From an uncultured Ruminococcus sp. (GTDB lineage Bacteria > Bacillota > Clostridia > Oscillospirales > Ruminococcaceae), in the NCBI GenBank assembly GCA_947627625.1, contig CANQWR010000001.1, forward strand, positions 62,001-126,000: a stretch of 64,000 nucleotides of DNA. The letters are read 5' to 3'. Below, piece after piece: positions 62,290 to 64,000 of this stretch. The notes beneath the pieces were generated by a model, which had not been told where the DNA came from, did not search any database, and worked only from the letters and a program-made list of their open reading frames with translations. Both the position numbers and the translations under genes were made by a program. Positions within the stretch are counted from its first letter, which is position 1, and every line of letters begins with the position of its first letter.

Positions 62290-64000
62290 TTAAAGTTTTC
62301 CTTTTTTTCCTGATTTTGAATTGAAAAGGGAACGAAGTTCCTCATTGGAAATATCTGCATTCTTTCCGTCTGCACTGTATAAGTTTCTCTTCCTCAGCAT
62401 CTCTGCACAGTGCAGAAATGTCTGCCGTTCGCATTTTTTAGTCTCTATTCCGCTTATTCTGCCCAGTTCGGCGGGAGAAAATTCGTCATCAAGGAGAGAG
62501 AGCGAAAAATTTCCGAATTTTTTTATTCTGTCGACAATTGCCGTGTAGACTTTTCTGTTGAACGGGTCTGTAAAATTAGCTGGGGGGGACTCCCTCTCTA
62601 TTTCCGAAACGCTTGACGGGTTTGAGATAAGAAATGATATTATCATCTTTTCTAAGTCAACATCGGGGTAGTTATCCCGATATTCCCGATTGTCAAATTC
62701 GGTCACGCCATAATTTTCGGTACGGAGCGGTCTGTCCGACTTCCGTACGCTCTCAACTCTCGCATTCACGGCATCTCTAAGAGTGTGGGAGGGTATTCCG
62801 CACCTGTCCGCACATGACGATATGTAGACATCTCTTGCAACGGGTGATTTTATCTCGGCTATTATTTCCGAAACTTTCCTAAGATAATTTATTTTTCCGT
62901 ATTCGGAGGACATATCAATTTCGTCCTCGCACTGTCTCAGCATATGCACAACAGCGTCCTCCGACTCCTCAAGCAGTTTTCCGAAATTCTCACTCCCGTA
63001 TTTTTTTATAAATTCATCGGGGTCTTTTGCACCTTTCACAACGAGAACCTTTGAAAATACGTCATATTCGGAGAGATACCTGACGGCTTTTCTGACAGCC
63101 TGCTGACCTGCACTGTCGTTGTCGTATGCAATAATGACTTCCCCCGCAAACCTGCTTATAAGTTTTGCCTGCTGTGGAGTTATTGCAGTGCCAAGAGTTG
63201 CGGTTGCGTTTTCAAATCCCGCCTGATTTACCGCAATTACGTCCATATAGCCCTCACAAAGGATTATATTTTTCATTCCCGATTTTTTCACAAAATTCAT
63301 TGAGTAGAGATTTGTACCCTTTTCAAATACGGGTGTCGTGGCAGTATTGAGATACTTAGCCCTTTCGGTGTCCTTCAGAGCCCTCCCGCCGAAACCTATC
63401 ACTTTTCCGTTCAGATCGACTATCGGGAACATAATTCTGTCTCTGAAAATGTCGTAGAGCCTGCCGTTTTTCTCGGACTTTGCCGACAGCCACGCACTTG
63501 TTATTTCCTCCTCCGAGTAGCCCTTTGACAGGAGATAGTCCGTCAGCAAATTCCACGAATCGGGGGCGTAGCCGAGACCGTATTTTTTAGCGGTCTCAGC
63601 CCGTATTCCCCTCTTTGTAAGATATTCCGCACCTGCAGTGTTCTCTCTGCTGTAGAGATTTTTGTAGAAAAAATTCGCACTCAGACGGTTCAGTTCATAT
63701 ATTACCTCTTTTTTCTTGCTGAGTAACTGTTCTTTTTTGCTGTACACGGGCATTTGAAGCCCCGAACGCCTTGCAAGTTCGGTGATTGTCTCCTTGAAGT
63801 CGAGACCGCTTATCTCCTGAACAAAATTTATAACGTCACCTCTTTTTTGACAGCCATAGCAGAAAAATCTGTTTTCATCGGGGTATATGGCGAGGGACGG
63901 CGTGTCGTCACCGCCGTGGAAAGGACAACTGCACCAGTACAGACGACCTTTTTTTTCGGTTTTACAGTAAGAACTTATGACTTCCTCAATGGGGTTTGCC
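62290..64000 (-). CDS. dnaG: DNA primase (5' end outside window)
   Basis: The frame runs open to the window edge, so about 569 residues are present and only roughly the first ten are missing; the ATG at 63753 is internal. The N-terminal zinc-binding domain is visible (CPFHGGDDTPS then FFCYGCQKRGDVINF). The TOPRIM core shows ILCEGYMDVIA, AYDNDSAGQQA and the KGAKDPDEF block. A C-terminal helicase-binding domain follows. It makes RNA primers for replication and is cotranscribed with rpoD. Confidence 0.96.
   Translation of the reverse strand, partial: ANPIEEVISSYCKTEKKGRLYWCSCPFHGGDDTPSLAIYPDENRFFCYGCQKRGDVINFVQEISGLDFKETITELARRSGLQMPVYSKKEQLLSKKKEVIYELNRLSANFFYKNLYSRENTAGAEYLTKRGIRAETAKKYGLGYAPDSWNLLTDYLLSKGYSEEEITSAWLSAKSEKNGRLYDIFRDRIMFPIVDLNGKVIGFGGRALKDTERAKYLNTATTPVFEKGTNLYSMNFVKKSGMKNIILCEGYMDVIAVNQAGFENATATLGTAITPQQAKLISRFAGEVIIAYDNDSAGQQAVRKAVRYLSEYDVFSKVLVVKGAKDPDEFIKKYGSENFGKLLEESEDAVVHMLRQCEDEIDMSSEYGKINYLRKVSEIIAEIKSPVARDVYISSCADRCGIPSHTLRDAVNARVESVRKSDRPLRTENYGVTEFDNREYRDNYPDVDLEKMIISFLISNPSSVSEIERESPPANFTDPFNRKVYTAIVDRIKKFGNFSLSLLDDEFSPAELGRISGIETKKCERQTFLHCAEMLRKRNLYSADGKNADISNEELRSLFNSKSGKKGKL

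Overview
The window looks like chromosomal DNA of a spore-forming, dockerin-bearing Clostridia member, most likely a Ruminococcus-type Oscillospiraceae. The evidence is a sporulation set (spoIIGA, sigE, sigG), a secreted protein with a type I dockerin, AddAB, clostridial gene orders (phoH-ybeY-era-yqzL-recO; dnaG-rpoD; tig-clpP-clpX) and strong sigma-A promoters with 17-bp spacers. Nearly all of it is housekeeping DNA. I see no transposase, phage gene, CRISPR array or toxin/defence cassette.

Layout. 1-5.4 kb (+): phoH (cut by the window edge), ybeY, era, yqzL, recO, mutS2. 5.4-9.4 kb: tRNA-Leu(CAG), tyrA, rluA-type pseudouridine synthase (-), and a secreted two-domain GH25 protein. 9.8-21.2 kb (+): addB-addA, an LTA-synthase-like membrane sulfatase-fold enzyme, an FlK-like thioesterase and an HtrA protease. 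21.2-22.6 kb (-): HD hydrolase and an SDR reductase, divergent from a (+) run of UPF0291, cdd, DUF4291, a radical SAM protein and its DUF2344 partner. 26.7-32.8 kb (+): L19 leader and rplS, two tandem signal peptidases, rbgA, rnhB, yraN, thrC and a metallophosphatase. 32.9-40.6 kb (+): tig, clpP, clpX, clpC and a BspA-type LRR protein, plus a tiny Cys-rich gene (-) between clpX and clpC. 40.7-48.3 kb (-): an orphan sugar-type binding lipoprotein, asnA, asnS, nfo, ppiB, an anchored hypothetical and a galactokinase-like GHMP protein. 48.9-54.5 kb (+): the dockerin/beta-helix protein, then spoIIGA and sigE. 54.5-64 kb (-): hemW, two small membrane proteins, lepA, sigG, a phosphohexomutase, rpoD and dnaG (cut by the edge).

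The most unusual content is not a gene. It is a family of modular intergenic repeats: a very G/C-rich module of three hairpins with five- to six-base G/C runs (A), an AT-rich hairpin module that can be tandem (B), and a third module (C) seen only on either side of the dockerin gene. Copies or remnants lie in eight gaps, in both orientations. They sit between genes that are normally adjacent (spoIIGA/sigE, era/yqzL) and form about 230-bp direct repeats around the dockerin gene. Other points worth a second look are a GH25 domain without its catalytic Glu, a galactokinase homologue without the catalytic Asp, an N-terminal dockerin, a 49-residue Cys-rich membrane peptide, and a wide-spacer palindromic promoter in front of spoIIGA.

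All calls come from reading the sequence and recalled family knowledge. No database search was run.
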